A DNA stretch of 64,000 nt from Fibrobacter sp. UWB4 (GCF_002210345.1 NZ_MWQI01000005.1:124001-188000), one strand, 5' to 3'. Counted from the stretch's first letter, positions 10,160 to 18,770 are shown. Notes: a model not told the origin generated them from the sequence alone. Translations and numbers: made by a program.

Positions 10160-11509
10160 ATGGCAACGGATGCGTTAAAGACGAATATGGATATGTTGAA
10201 CGGACCTCTCGGTCGGAAGATTCTGAGGTTTGCCGTTCCGCTTGCGGCGACGAGCATTTTGCAGCAGCTATTCAATGCGGCAGACGTTGCTGTGGTCGGG
10301 CAGTTCGCGGGCGATAAGGCTCTGGCCGCTGTCGGTGCGAATACTTTCGTTATCAATTTGCTGATAAACTTGTTCGTTGGCATCTCTGTCGGTGCGAACG
10401 TTGTCGTCGCCAATTCCATCGGCGCCCAAAGTTACCGCGCTGTTACCCGCAGTGTCCATACGTCGGTGATGGTTTCGTTCTTTAGCGGAATTTTCCTTTC
10501 GTTTATCGGCGTCTTTTTTGCAAGGCAAATCCTTTCGGCAATTTCGACACCTGAGGATATCTTAGACATGGCGGTGCGCTATCTGCGGATTTATTTTGCT
10601 GGCATACCGTTTGTCATGCTGTATAACTTTATTGCTGCGATTTTGCGCGGCAAGGGCGATACCAAGCGCCCGCTTTATGTGCTTCTTGCGACGGGTGCTA
10701 TTAACGTGTTGCTGAACATCCTCTTTGTCGCGGGCTTTGGCATGGGCGTTACAGGTGTGGCTTTTGCGACCGTGATTGCAAATGCGTTGAGTGCAGGAAC
10801 TTTGTTCTACTTTTTGCTCCATGAGGTTGGGCCGTTCAAACTCGAATTCTGGAAGTTGAGGATTACGCCTGTCTTTTTCGGGCGCATTATGCGTGTGGGG
10901 CTTCCGGCGGGGCTTCAGGGCGTCGTCTTTTCGTTTAGCAATGTGTGTCTCCAGTCGGCGATTAACAGTCTCGGTTCTGCGACGGTGGCTGCTTCTGCGG
11001 CTGCACTCAATTACGAGTTCATTGTCTATTACTGGCTCAATTCGTTCTCGCATGCATGCGTGACGTTTGTGGGGCAAAACTACGGTGCGAAAAACATAGC
11101 GCGTTGCCGTAGTGCGGTCCGATGGACGATCTTGCTTGCATCGACTTCGACGCTTGCGTTGAGCCTGCTCTGTTGCCTCTTTGCCGATCAGTTGCTTTCT
11201 GTATTTACGTCCGATCCTGGGATTATCGCGACTGGTTCTATCCGCATGAATGTCGTTGTGGGCTTGCTGTTTATCAATGTCTTTTTGGATGTGTTCTCTG
11301 GCGCATTACGAGGCATGGGGCAGTCTTTGGCTCCGGCGCTCACTTGCGTTGTTGGGGTCTGCGGTATCCGAATCCTCTGGGTGATTTTTGTATTCCCGAT
11401 GTACCAGAACTTTACTTCGCTGATGGTAGTTTATCCGGTCAGCTGGATTGTTACCATAATGGTCCTTGTTGGGATATACGTTCACCGGGTGAAACGCCTG
11501 AAATTTTAA
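10160..11509 (+). CDS. MATE-family multidrug/Na+ exporter
   Basis: This 449-residue protein has about 12 hydrophobic segments arranged as two MatE repeats. The N-terminus reads LGRKILRFAVPLAATSILQQ then LFNAADVAVVGQFAG, the standard MATE helix-1/2 signature. The second repeat begins near residue 235 with IMRVGLPAGLQGVVFSFSN. It belongs to the NorM/DinF-like group that exports cationic compounds in exchange for Na+ or H+; the substrate cannot be read from sequence. The start ATG follows AGGTG by four bases. Confidence 0.93.
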   Translation: MATDALKTNMDMLNGPLGRKILRFAVPLAATSILQQLFNAADVAVVGQFAGDKALAAVGANTFVINLLINLFVGISVGANVVVANSIGAQSYRAVTRSVHTSVMVSFFSGIFLSFIGVFFARQILSAISTPEDILDMAVRYLRIYFAGIPFVMLYNFIAAILRGKGDTKRPLYVLLATGAINVLLNILFVAGFGMGVTGVAFATVIANALSAGTLFYFLLHEVGPFKLEFWKLRITPVFFGRIMRVGLPAGLQGVVFSFSNVCLQSAINSLGSATVAASAAALNYEFIVYYWLNSFSHACVTFVGQNYGAKNIARCRSAVRWTILLASTSTLALSLLCCLFADQLLSVFTSDPGIIATGSIRMNVVVGLLFINVFLDVFSGALRGMGQSLAPALTCVVGVCGIRILWVIFVFPMYQNFTSLMVVYPVSWIVTIMVLVGIYVHRVKRLKF

Positions 11510-11592
11510 TGTAAATGTTTGTTTTCTGAATTGCGCTTATACGCGCTATTGCCAATTATTTGACATTTTGTCAATGAACGAAAAATGGCTTT

Positions 11593-11795
11593 TTGGAAAA
11601 AAAGCCTTAAATAAACATAATTTATGGACATCCAAATACACTGCCGATTTGGGATTGGATTCTTGTGGTGCCTGTTAGTGTTGGAGAATAGGCGCTTCTG
11701 TATCGGATGGAGACTCGGATCACTTTTCTTCATGATATAAATTTAAGTGTCCTTGGCCGAACAGAGCTTTCAATCCCAAACGGCCTTATTTTATG
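11593..11795 (+). ncRNA. Candidate structured RNA in the gap after the MATE gene (low confidence)
   Basis: The 330-base gap 11510-11839 has no supportable ORF. It holds a promoter-like pair, TTGGAA (11593-11598), 17 bases, CATAAT (11616-11621), pointing right. A transcript from about 11626 would begin GGACATCCAAAT and could close against ATTTAAGTGTCC (11741-11752). Inside are CCGAT/ATCGG and GTGCCT/AGGCGC stems. This gives a long rod with internal loops, the general shape of 6S RNA, but no class-defining sequence is recognised. GGCCG (11755-11759) and CGGCC (11781-11785) before TTATTTTAT may form a weak terminator. A palindromic repeat copy follows at 11804-11828. Confidence 0.3.
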
Positions 11796-11839
11796 CGCAG
11801 CTCTGTCATCCTGGCAATAGGATCCAGAGCTGTTTTCAA

Positions 11840-13378
11840 TTACAGCAAATCGTCCAGATTGATTCCGTACATTTTGGCATTGTCAATCCACAGGTCTTCA
11901 CCGTTGTACATGAAGATTGTGAAACGTGTAATCTTGTTACGGGTCACATTCCATCCGTGGTAGCTCTTTTTCTCGTCAGGACTTGTGAAGTCTGAAGGCT
12001 TGATGGCGACGCGTGTCCATTTTTCGTTGACGCTACCTTTGTACGTGGTTTTGTAGTTTGTATCGGACTCGATGATGGTTTCAAGAACGACCTCGAAATC
12101 ACCGCTGCCTTTCAACCAGACTTCAACGGAATCCAATCTGCTCAAGTCGTGTTGCTTGTTTGCGATGCGTGTTCCAAGAACAACGTAACGACCTAATTTG
12201 TTGGCCTGATACTGCACGTGCAAAACGTTCTTGCCGAAAATGGAACTGTCGGCTTTCTCGATACCGCTAGTCGGGTCTTTTTCAAGAGCTTTGCTGATGG
12301 TTGCGCTGTCGTGTGGCTGGATGTACCAGTAGTTGTGCAATGGAGAGGGGAGCGCATTGTATTCGGACCCTTCTTCGAAGTCGAAAATGGTAACGCTGTT
12401 GAGGGCCTTTACGAGTGAATCGCTGAGACCTTCCCAGACATCGACGTCCTTGAGCTTCTGGGCTTTCTTATCGCCCCACATGAGCATCCACGGCCTTACT
12501 GTATCTGCGGCGTTTTCGACGCGGATATTGAGCGTTGCGCTGTTGATGGTCGTGTCCCAGCCGTCGATTTCAAACGGGATGAGGTTTCCGCTACCGTCGT
12601 AGAGTCGAATATCGCTGCCATCTTTTTCGGCTTTGCTAAAGTCGAAGTTCTCGTCGTTCAAGCGCATGACGAGGACTGTCGGGAAGCTGAGCGGGCGCAT
12701 CCAGTCCGAGATGAGTTCGGAGGGCATAAAGCGGATGGCGTTTTCCGGGATTTCCTTATTGGGGTTCTCGATGAGTCCTACGTTTATCGTATCGCTTGTG
12801 GTTACCGTTGTAGAGACTTGCCCGATGGCGTTAAGGTCTTCTGCATCCCAGGCGCTTACGGTGATGTTTCCGCACGGAGCCTTCTGGATGACGAACTGTC
12901 CGAGCGTATCGGTCTTGACGATTGTGTTGATGCCTTGAACAGCGACCCAGGCGTAATCTGCGGAGTCTGGCAAGTCAACAAGCCCCATGACTGTTCCTGC
13001 GGCTTCGAGCGATGCACTGTCGAGCGTGTATTCGTGGTTAAGGTTGTTGAGCGTGTACTGCAAGACGATCGAAGAATCGCCCTTGGTAAATATGATAGTG
13101 TAGGAACCGTTCTTGTGGCCATCGATGTGCATCCAACCGTCGGTGCCCGTAGTGCCTTGATAGGTGTATTTGACTTTACTCGTTTCGGTTGTATCTGCAA
13201 CATACCAGGAGGGGAGCACCTGATAGCGGATATTTGCTGCGGGCGCTCCGTCATCAAAGACTCGAATGGCGATGGCGTTTTCGATTTCCGTCGTATTCCC
13301 AGCAGAATCGCTACCTATACCGCAGGCGGCGAGAAGTACAAAGGGTACAAAATAAAGAAGCTTGTTAAAACTGTTCAT
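11840..13378 (-). CDS. Lipoprotein with DUF2341-like and carbohydrate-binding-like regions
   Basis: This 512-residue protein has a type II signal ending in the lipobox LLAAC, with Cys19 as lipid site. Residues about 30-215 look like two small beta-rich repeats. From about 220, SFPTVLVMRLND, NFDFSKAEKDGSDIRLYD and LIPFEIDGWD are typical of DUF2341, found on surface glycan-active proteins. The last 165 residues (FDFEEGSEYN..., SVEVWLKGSG, LWIDNAKMYGI) have the pattern of a CBM11-like jelly roll. An envelope role in polysaccharide binding is a reasonable inference. The ATG is two bases after the stop of the upstream regulator gene and has an AAGGAAA site, so the two are cotranscribed. Confidence 0.85.
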   Translation of the reverse strand: MNSFNKLLYFVPFVLLAACGIGSDSAGNTTEIENAIAIRVFDDGAPAANIRYQVLPSWYVADTTETSKVKYTYQGTTGTDGWMHIDGHKNGSYTIIFTKGDSSIVLQYTLNNLNHEYTLDSASLEAAGTVMGLVDLPDSADYAWVAVQGINTIVKTDTLGQFVIQKAPCGNITVSAWDAEDLNAIGQVSTTVTTSDTINVGLIENPNKEIPENAIRFMPSELISDWMRPLSFPTVLVMRLNDENFDFSKAEKDGSDIRLYDGSGNLIPFEIDGWDTTINSATLNIRVENAADTVRPWMLMWGDKKAQKLKDVDVWEGLSDSLVKALNSVTIFDFEEGSEYNALPSPLHNYWYIQPHDSATISKALEKDPTSGIEKADSSIFGKNVLHVQYQANKLGRYVVLGTRIANKQHDLSRLDSVEVWLKGSGDFEVVLETIIESDTNYKTTYKGSVNEKWTRVAIKPSDFTSPDEKKSYHGWNVTRNKITRFTIFMYNGEDLWIDNAKMYGINLDDLL

Positions 13379-13379
13379 T

Positions 13380-14210
13380 TTATTTTTCCTTCTTTTTATT
13401 GAGAGCGACGGGAAATAGGGCGAGATTCAGCTGCATAACGCGATCGGGGACGATGCATTTATCGACTCGGATCTGTATTTCTTTGCGAAATTCCTTGAGC
13501 ATGTTCTTGATGTCATCAAATCCCTTTGAGTCAACAGCCATTGTGATTGTAGAGATGTCTCTGTTCTCTGGAGGGATTTCGCTCAGCGAACGGATCCCGA
13601 ATTGCATGACCTTGGAATGGAAGCTGCGGATGGCTTCGGCCTTTTCGGCACCTTGAACTGTGATATGCGGGTCGGCGAGCCGGACTTTGCTGTTGTTGTT
13701 GATGGGCTGGATGAATCCAAGCGATTTTAAAATTTCGATGCTCTCTTGCGCTTGTTCTTCGGTGATCGGTGGAATTACGCTGCTTGCAATTTCTGGAATG
13801 TTGACGTTGCCGTGATTCACCTCGATGAGCGCTCTTACGACGATTGTCCACCACGCACTTAAATATTTTAGTTCGTTGTCCTTGAGCAAATGACGCTTGA
13901 CATCCCGAAGCTGGAATGCCTTTTGCAAAATCTCGGCTTTCGTCTTTTCAGACTTTGTGCGCGATGCCACGATGAGCAAGTCAAAGTAGGCGGCTCCGCG
14001 ACCGTCGAGTCCGAGCATTTTTTTTGCGGCGGGAACTGCGTGAACGGGAAGATTGCGTTTCTTTTGAACTATATAGTAAGCGTGACTTGAATCCAAGCCA
14101 AGCGTCTTGCCGAGAGTGCTAAAGGAATACAAGGAGTTGTGCTTTTTGTGCTCCAAGTAGTAATCCTTGATCATATCCCGGTAATCATCGTAATCAAAGA
14201 TTTCTGCCAT
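13380..14210 (-). CDS. TIGR02147 / DUF4423 family protein, probable transcription regulator
   Basis: This 276-residue protein starts at ATG 14210; an upstream TTG (14216) is less likely. It matches the TIGR02147 family, first described as a large paralogous family of F. succinogenes. The N-terminus (FDYDDYRDMIKDYYLEHKK) and the following helical region with SFSTLGKTLGLDSSHAYYIVQ look like a helix-turn-helix module. The middle part has IPEIASSVIPPITEEQAQES and ILKSLGFI, a winged-helix-like arrangement. Members usually lie next to exported or lipoprotein genes, as here. Its target may be the cotranscribed lipoprotein or its own promoter, but this is inference. Confidence 0.88.
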   Translation of the reverse strand: MAEIFDYDDYRDMIKDYYLEHKKHNSLYSFSTLGKTLGLDSSHAYYIVQKKRNLPVHAVPAAKKMLGLDGRGAAYFDLLIVASRTKSEKTKAEILQKAFQLRDVKRHLLKDNELKYLSAWWTIVVRALIEVNHGNVNIPEIASSVIPPITEEQAQESIEILKSLGFIQPINNNSKVRLADPHITVQGAEKAEAIRSFHSKVMQFGIRSLSEIPPENRDISTITMAVDSKGFDDIKNMLKEFRKEIQIRVDKCIVPDRVMQLNLALFPVALNKKKEK

Positions 14211-14304
14211 AACCAAACCTAAGTGAAATATACTTTAATTTTCTGAACTCTGCACACATATATTCCTTCTGAAGGTGCTATCGGTCACGCGTAATGTCTG
14301 TTTT

Positions 14305-14940
14305 TTAGTGAAGCGTCATTTTGCAAAAAACGAATATGATCGCGTATAATGGAATGGCGATTGCCCAGATCCCTTTTAAATAAAGCTTTAAATCGGCGGT
14401 GCTCATGGAGGAATGGTTGATAATCGAAATGCCGAGATATATTAGCAAGGTCTGCGCCCAGACCCCATAAGTTGTTGTAAGGAAAATGTATGAAACGAGA
14501 ATGAAGCTTGCGATACCCACAATGACGGGTGCACACGCCGTAAGTGAGTGTTGCACGGCCTGCAAAAAGAAAGGGCCTTTTGGCTGGTAGGCGATATGTC
14601 CGAGCGATTCCTTATCGCGGTCGAAAAAACTTATTTCTGTAATTTTTGCGCCAGTGATAAATGCGAATAGCGCATGAGATAGTTCGTGGAGGATTGTGCC
14701 TGCGAGGGTCGCGTAATTGACGATATAGAACGCCGCTTTGTAACCGAAGAAGTAGCAAAAAAAGGTGAATTCTAGCCGTTCGATAAGATTGAGTAAAAGT
14801 CCGACGATGACCAGTGAAAGGATAATTGCAACGAGGATTATCCCGCTGACGGCGGCCGTGCCTTCGAAACCTGTTCCGCAGTTGACTACGTCGTAAAGCC
14901 AAGCGACGAATTTTAGGAGCTGTGGGTAAAGATTAAACAT
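14305..14940 (-). CDS. Membrane zinc metalloprotease, M50-like
   Basis: This 211-residue protein has about five hydrophobic segments and an HELSH zinc motif at residues 85-89 within a membrane helix (ATLAGTILHELSHALFAFIT). Downstream it has GHIAYQPKGPFFLQA, then a helix starting TACAPVIVG, then SIINHSSMSTADLKLYLKG, where the D may be the third zinc ligand as in M50-type proteases. It lacks PDZ domains. The ATG at 14940 is not preceded by a ribosome binding site; a TATAAT lies at 14976-14971 on this strand. It is divergent from the HExxH gene at 15057. Substrate unknown. Confidence 0.7.
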   Translation of the reverse strand: MFNLYPQLLKFVAWLYDVVNCGTGFEGTAAVSGIILVAIILSLVIVGLLLNLIERLEFTFFCYFFGYKAAFYIVNYATLAGTILHELSHALFAFITGAKITEISFFDRDKESLGHIAYQPKGPFFLQAVQHSLTACAPVIVGIASFILVSYIFLTTTYGVWAQTLLIYLGISIINHSSMSTADLKLYLKGIWAIAIPLYAIIFVFCKMTLH

Positions 14941-15056
14941 AAGGAGGTGTGGGGTAGGAATTTTAATGGAATTATAAAAATAATTTAAAGGATTAAATCT
15001 CCCCTGTAGATTTAATTGCTAGAATTATATAGGACTTATTTGATGGAAATAGTATT

Positions 15057-16067
15057 GTGAAGAAAAATTCGAATTGGATCAAACGCGTTGTTTGCCTTTT
15101 GCCAATCTATGTTGCTATGCTTGTGGGATATCTATATTACGAAAAAAAAGTCGAAGAAAGCATTCGATATGATGACATGATTGCAATGACAAATAAATGC
15201 CTTCGGATTGGCGATTGGAAGTGCGCCGAGCATTATGTCCGGGAACTTTTAAAGTCGGAACCGAACGATACGAATTTGCAGATGCACATGGCTGGCATTC
15301 TCTTTGAACAGGAACGTTATAAAGAGTGCATCAATTACATTGAAACGTTGAGTTTCAAACATCAGGATTTAGATTACCTTGTTAAAAAGTCAAATGCTTT
15401 GGAACAGGAATTAAAAAATCTCGGCGTTGAAAAGTCCATGCATTTCCGCCTGGAATTTGACGGCGGCCCTTCGAAAAAAGACGTGATGGAAGCGCTTGCC
15501 GTTTTGGAAGTTGCCTACGATTCGATTAGTAATTTGTTCGACTTCTTGCCTGAAAACAAGATTAGCATTGTGCTGTATCAAGAAGAGGAATATCAGGGAA
15601 CGGGGCCGCGCCCGGACTGGGTCGCAGCCGTGTTTGACGGCAAGTTGCGCGTCCCGGTGAACATGATGGCTTATCGTGAAGTTTATCGCCCGGTGCTGTT
15701 CCATGAACTAACTCATTCATTTGTTCGTGCGATGACGCATGCAAATGTGCCTTGCTGGATGAACGAAGGAATTGCTCAGGTGATTGACGGCTCGCATAAC
15801 AATGAAGAACGCCCGGTGGGGGCGTATCCGACTGTCGAATCGTTAAGAAAATCTTTTGTCAAAGAGAAGGACTCGGCAACGGTGAAAAAACTTTATTGGT
15901 TCTCGAGACGGATGGTCGAAGAACTTTTGTGGCGTGATGGCGGCGGTCCGGATGCATTCCGCAAGTTTGCCAAGTGCTTGCAGGACCTTCGTGAGCTAGG
16001 GATGGATGGCTCCCTGAAAAAGCATTATGGAACAACCGCTCAGGATTTGTTGGAGTCTGTAAGATGA
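15057..16067 (+). CDS. Membrane-anchored TPR protein with gluzincin (peptidase MA-like) domain
   Basis: This 336-residue protein starts with GTG. Residues 10-27 form a membrane anchor (VVCLLPIYVAMLVGYLYY). Residues about 40-125 are helical and TPR-like (CLRIGDWKCAEHYVRELL, ILFEQERYKECINYIE). The catalytic part has HELTH at 216-220 and WMNEG with Glu237, the usual zinc-binding arrangement of gluzincin metalloproteases. The C-terminus (FRKFAKCLQDLRELG...HYGTTAQDLLES) is typical of peptidase MA-like proteins. It overlaps the asparaginase gene by four bases, so they form an operon. The target is probably periplasmic, but this cannot be shown from sequence. Confidence 0.82.
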   Translation: MKKNSNWIKRVVCLLPIYVAMLVGYLYYEKKVEESIRYDDMIAMTNKCLRIGDWKCAEHYVRELLKSEPNDTNLQMHMAGILFEQERYKECINYIETLSFKHQDLDYLVKKSNALEQELKNLGVEKSMHFRLEFDGGPSKKDVMEALAVLEVAYDSISNLFDFLPENKISIVLYQEEEYQGTGPRPDWVAAVFDGKLRVPVNMMAYREVYRPVLFHELTHSFVRAMTHANVPCWMNEGIAQVIDGSHNNEERPVGAYPTVESLRKSFVKEKDSATVKKLYWFSRRMVEELLWRDGGGPDAFRKFAKCLQDLRELGMDGSLKKHYGTTAQDLLESVR

Positions 16068-17080
16068 AAAATATCGTGATTTTAGCGACGGGCGGCACTA
16101 TTGCAGGCGCGGGCGAGCAAGGTAAGGATATTGGGTACAAGTCGGGGGCGATCAAGGCGCAAACGCTGATAGATGCCATCCCGGAATTGAAGAATGTGGC
16201 AAACATTTGCGTGGAGCAATTTTGCAATATCAATTCGGACGATGTCACTTCTGAAATCTGGATTGCTTTGGCGAAGCGGATTGAAGAACTCTTGCAGCGA
16301 AACGATGTTGACGGCATTGTGATCTTGCACGGGACCGATACGATGGAAGAAACGGCGTTCTTCCTGAGTCTGACATTGGATGGCTTTGGTTCGAGAGTCG
16401 TCGGGAATGTCGCGAAGCCCGTGATTTTGACCGGATCGATGCGACCTGCTACTGCCACAGAACCTGACGGCCCAGCAAACCTCCTCTTTGCCGTGAAAAG
16501 CGCTGTGTCATGCCCGCCACCGAGCGGGCATCACCTTCTCGTAAATGCGGAAAATACCGCAGGTGTTTACGTAGCCTTTGCTGGCAAACTGATGAACGCC
16601 CGTTCGGTGCAAAAAATTCATGCGAACGATTTGGATGCTTTTGCTGAATTGTCATGTCCGCCTACAACTTGTCATGCCCGCGAAGGCGGGCACCTCCCTC
16701 TCGAAAAAGCATTCGACATCTCGAATATGCGCGAATTGCCTCGCGTCTCTGTCCTCTACTTTAACGCTGATGCCGATGCAGAACTGGTGCGTTTTGCGGC
16801 TGAACGCTCGGCTGGGCTTGTCATTGCAGGCGCTGGCGCCGGTGAATTTTCTCGCGAATGGGCAGACGCTTTGTCGGATGTTGTTTCTAAAAATAAAATC
16901 CCCGTCGTGATTTCGACGCGAATCAATCGCGGTCGCATTGTCCCGGAGCAGCTCCTTGTGCCAGGAACGATTGCCGCTTACGATTTGCCTCCAGCCAAAG
17001 CCGCTGTGCTCTTGCGCCTTGCGCTAATCGTCACGACCGCCCCTGCCGCCATTCAAAAGTTCTATCAGAGGTATACATAG
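16064..17080 (+). CDS. L-asparaginase with two in-frame palindromic-repeat insertions
   Basis: This 338-residue protein hydrolyses L-asparagine to aspartate and ammonia. It has both catalytic-threonine motifs, ATGGTIAG (Thr12) and HGTDTMEETA (Thr91 region). There is no signal peptide, which points to a cytoplasmic enzyme. Two stretches do not fit the family: residues about 149-157 (SCPPPSGHH) and about 197-214 (SCPPTTCHAREGGHLPLE). The DNA beneath them is the same GTCATGCCCGC...GCGGGCATC palindrome that occurs between genes elsewhere in the window. Both insertions keep the frame. They lie after the active-site half, in a region that varies in length among asparaginases, so activity may be retained. 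Confidence 0.92.
   Translation: MKNIVILATGGTIAGAGEQGKDIGYKSGAIKAQTLIDAIPELKNVANICVEQFCNINSDDVTSEIWIALAKRIEELLQRNDVDGIVILHGTDTMEETAFFLSLTLDGFGSRVVGNVAKPVILTGSMRPATATEPDGPANLLFAVKSAVSCPPPSGHHLLVNAENTAGVYVAFAGKLMNARSVQKIHANDLDAFAELSCPPTTCHAREGGHLPLEKAFDISNMRELPRVSVLYFNADADAELVRFAAERSAGLVIAGAGAGEFSREWADALSDVVSKNKIPVVISTRINRGRIVPEQLLVPGTIAAYDLPPAKAAVLLRLALIVTTAPAAIQKFYQRYT
16506..16541. repeat. In-gene palindromic element 1 (asparaginase)
   Basis: ATGCCCGC (16510-16517) pairs with GCGGGCAT (16524-16531) around a 6-base loop, preceded by GTC and followed by CACCTTCTCG. It matches the intergenic copies at 31231, 49596 and 52966 in stem sequence and flanks. It is read in frame as SCPPPSGHHLL. Confidence 0.85.
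16651..16706. repeat. In-gene palindromic element 2 (asparaginase), one and a half copies
   Basis: A partial copy, GTCATGTCCGCC (16651-16662), is followed by a full one. In the full copy TGCCCGC (16675-16681) pairs with GCGGGCA (16686-16692), and the tail CCTCCCTCTCGAAAA matches the tail of the intergenic copy at 31251-31267. The region is read in frame with the asparaginase. Confidence 0.85.
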
Positions 17081-17264
17081 TAAGCGAGATGAGTGGTTAA
17101 ATAATTTAAGGATAATGAAGGAACGTCGAGAGAATGGTGGCGTCGGCCAAGGATGGGGAGGGTGCAGGGAGGGGCCCGTGCGGCCTTCGCAACTCCGAGC
17201 TGGGGCCCCGCCCGCATGACGTACTTTTGCGTTTCAAAAACAATTAATTTTAGAGTAATTAAAA

Positions 17265-17702
17265 ATGAAATTTTTAATACAGCGAGTCACTAAGGCTCAA
17301 GTTGATATTGAAGGTCAAACCGTCGGTAAAATTGATAACAAGGGGTTCCTTGTACTGATTGGCGTAGGCGAGGGCGATACCCGCGAAATCGCTGACCGCT
17401 TCATCAAGAAAATGCTTGCGCTCCGCATTTTTGCCGACGAAAACGGAAAGACGAACCTCTCCATCAAGGATGTCGGCGGTTCGCTTTTGCTCGTATCCCA
17501 ATTTACGTTGTATGCCAATTGCAATAAGGGCAATCGTCCGACGTTCAATGGAGCTGGTAACCCGACACTCGCCAATGAGCTTTATGAGTACATCATTGAA
17601 CAGTGCAAAAAAGAAGTTGCCAATGTCGAAACCGGAAAATTCGGTGCCGATATGCAAGTGAGCCTCGTCAACGACGGCCCATTTACTATAATGCTAGAAT
17701 AA
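17265..17702 (+). CDS. dtd: D-aminoacyl-tRNA deacylase
   Basis: This 145-residue protein has the normal length of Dtd, which removes D-amino acids (and glycine from mischarged tRNA-Ala). Motifs include MKFLIQRVTKAQV at the start, LLVSQFTLYA (the SQxT active-site motif), KGNRPTF, and near the end VSLVNDGPFTIMLE. In most homologues that last motif is NDGPVT; here it is NDGPFT. The 184-base gap upstream contains GC-rich imperfect palindromes (around 17176-17209) but no gene. No strong ribosome binding site precedes the ATG. Confidence 0.95.
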   Translation: MKFLIQRVTKAQVDIEGQTVGKIDNKGFLVLIGVGEGDTREIADRFIKKMLALRIFADENGKTNLSIKDVGGSLLLVSQFTLYANCNKGNRPTFNGAGNPTLANELYEYIIEQCKKEVANVETGKFGADMQVSLVNDGPFTIMLE

Positions 17703-17712
17703 AGCCTTCTAC

Positions 17713-17744
17713 GTCATTCTGACGCCGAAGGCGGAAGAATCCAG
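17713..17744. repeat. Dispersed palindrome, GTCATCCTGA...GGATCC family
   Basis: GTCATTCTGACGCCGAAGGC then GGAAGAATCCAGT is a slightly diverged copy. It lies directly after dtd. Confidence 0.7.
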
Positions 17745-17781
17745 TTAAGTCTTGTTCTGCAAAATGTTTTGGAGCTTTTTT

Positions 17782-18609
17782 ATGAAATTTTTTCATTTTA
17801 TCTTATTGTGCGCCTCAACGCTTTTCATCGCTTGTGCGGGGTCGCGCGATAGCGCTCCCGAAGGCGGCGACATGGCGGACGCTCCGTGCACTGAATGTGG
17901 CACGCAAGGCGATATCGTGCTGAAAATCACGGACGAAAAGTTCTACCGCGAATGGAACCAGGTCGCGTTTAGCCGTATTGATTCGAATGCAGTTGTGGGC
18001 GTTTTCCCATCGCTCAAGGTGACGGCGACCCGCCCTGAAGATTGCAAAATGTGCCACAGCTTTAGCGCCGATGCTCTAGACTTTGACCTTGCCCGTGTCG
18101 AAGATTCTTTGTTCGCAAAAGCATTCCCGAAAATGCAACGAGACTTGATGATTGTCGGCATGTGTGTGCCTGATGCGGATTCCGCTTACGTCGATTCTTT
18201 GTCTGCAAAGATCCTTGCCGAAAAATTCGTGGAAGGCAAGCGCTTGGATGACGTGACACCGTGGGAAGAGCGCGATGGCGTGGAACAGACGATTGCGCGC
18301 CAGTTGCCGTTTAAACTTAAAGAATTGCTGAATGGCATTGCTAGCCGTTATGAACTGCGCTATTTGACGATTCCGCTTGTGCTGAATGTGGAAATGGATC
18401 CGGATTTAGGCAAGAAGGGTGGATTCACATGGCAAATTGTGTGGAGCATGTGGGATGCCCGCTACGGTGAACTTGTCGCTCTCACTTACTCCAAATTCAC
18501 CGCTGCAACGACAACCCGCGTGGCGCCCGAGAAGGAATGGGCAACGCCATTTGCCGCGAGACTCTGGAAACTGCTCAACACCGACGTCGCGCATTTCGAA
18601 AACCACTGA
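17782..18609 (+). CDS. Lipoprotein of unknown function
   Basis: The start at ATG 17782 is chosen because GGAG (17771-17774) is seven bases upstream and because it gives a clean lipoprotein signal, MKFFHFILLCASTLFIAC, with Cys18 as lipid site. The protein has 275 residues. Two CxxC-type pairs follow (CTECG near residue 36 and CKMCHS near 83). The region about 150-275 reads like the GNA1162/DUF799-type lipoprotein fold (ILAEKFVEGKRLDDVTPWEE, YLTIPLVLNVEMDPDLG, WQIVWSMWDARYGELVAL), but this is only a resemblance. Dispersed repeats flank the gene on both sides. Confidence 0.75.
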   Translation: MKFFHFILLCASTLFIACAGSRDSAPEGGDMADAPCTECGTQGDIVLKITDEKFYREWNQVAFSRIDSNAVVGVFPSLKVTATRPEDCKMCHSFSADALDFDLARVEDSLFAKAFPKMQRDLMIVGMCVPDADSAYVDSLSAKILAEKFVEGKRLDDVTPWEERDGVEQTIARQLPFKLKELLNGIASRYELRYLTIPLVLNVEMDPDLGKKGGFTWQIVWSMWDARYGELVALTYSKFTAATTTRVAPEKEWATPFAARLWKLLNTDVAHFENH

Positions 18610-18653
18610 TTTAGAACACTTCAAGCCCCTTTTTAAAATTAGATTAAAAAGTC

Positions 18654-18699
18654 ACTGGATCCTTCGACTACACCCTAAAGGGTTTCGCTCAGGATGACG
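18654..18699. repeat. Dispersed palindrome, GGATCC...GGATGAC family
   Basis: CACTGGATCCTTCGACTACA followed by CCCTAAAGGGTTTCGCTCAG and GATGAC, with a small inner CCCTAAAGGG stem. It is followed at 18717-18755 by the degenerate CTACTTCCTACT repeat. Confidence 0.75.
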
Positions 18700-18770
18700 C
18701 GGCTTTCATCCTGTTGTACTGCTGCCTACTGTCTACATCCTACTTCCTACTAATTACTATTATTGCAATC

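Noticed and set aside
16506-16706. Asparaginase as a pseudogene
   Set aside because: The repeats keep the frame, both threonine motifs are intact and the length is normal apart from the insertions.
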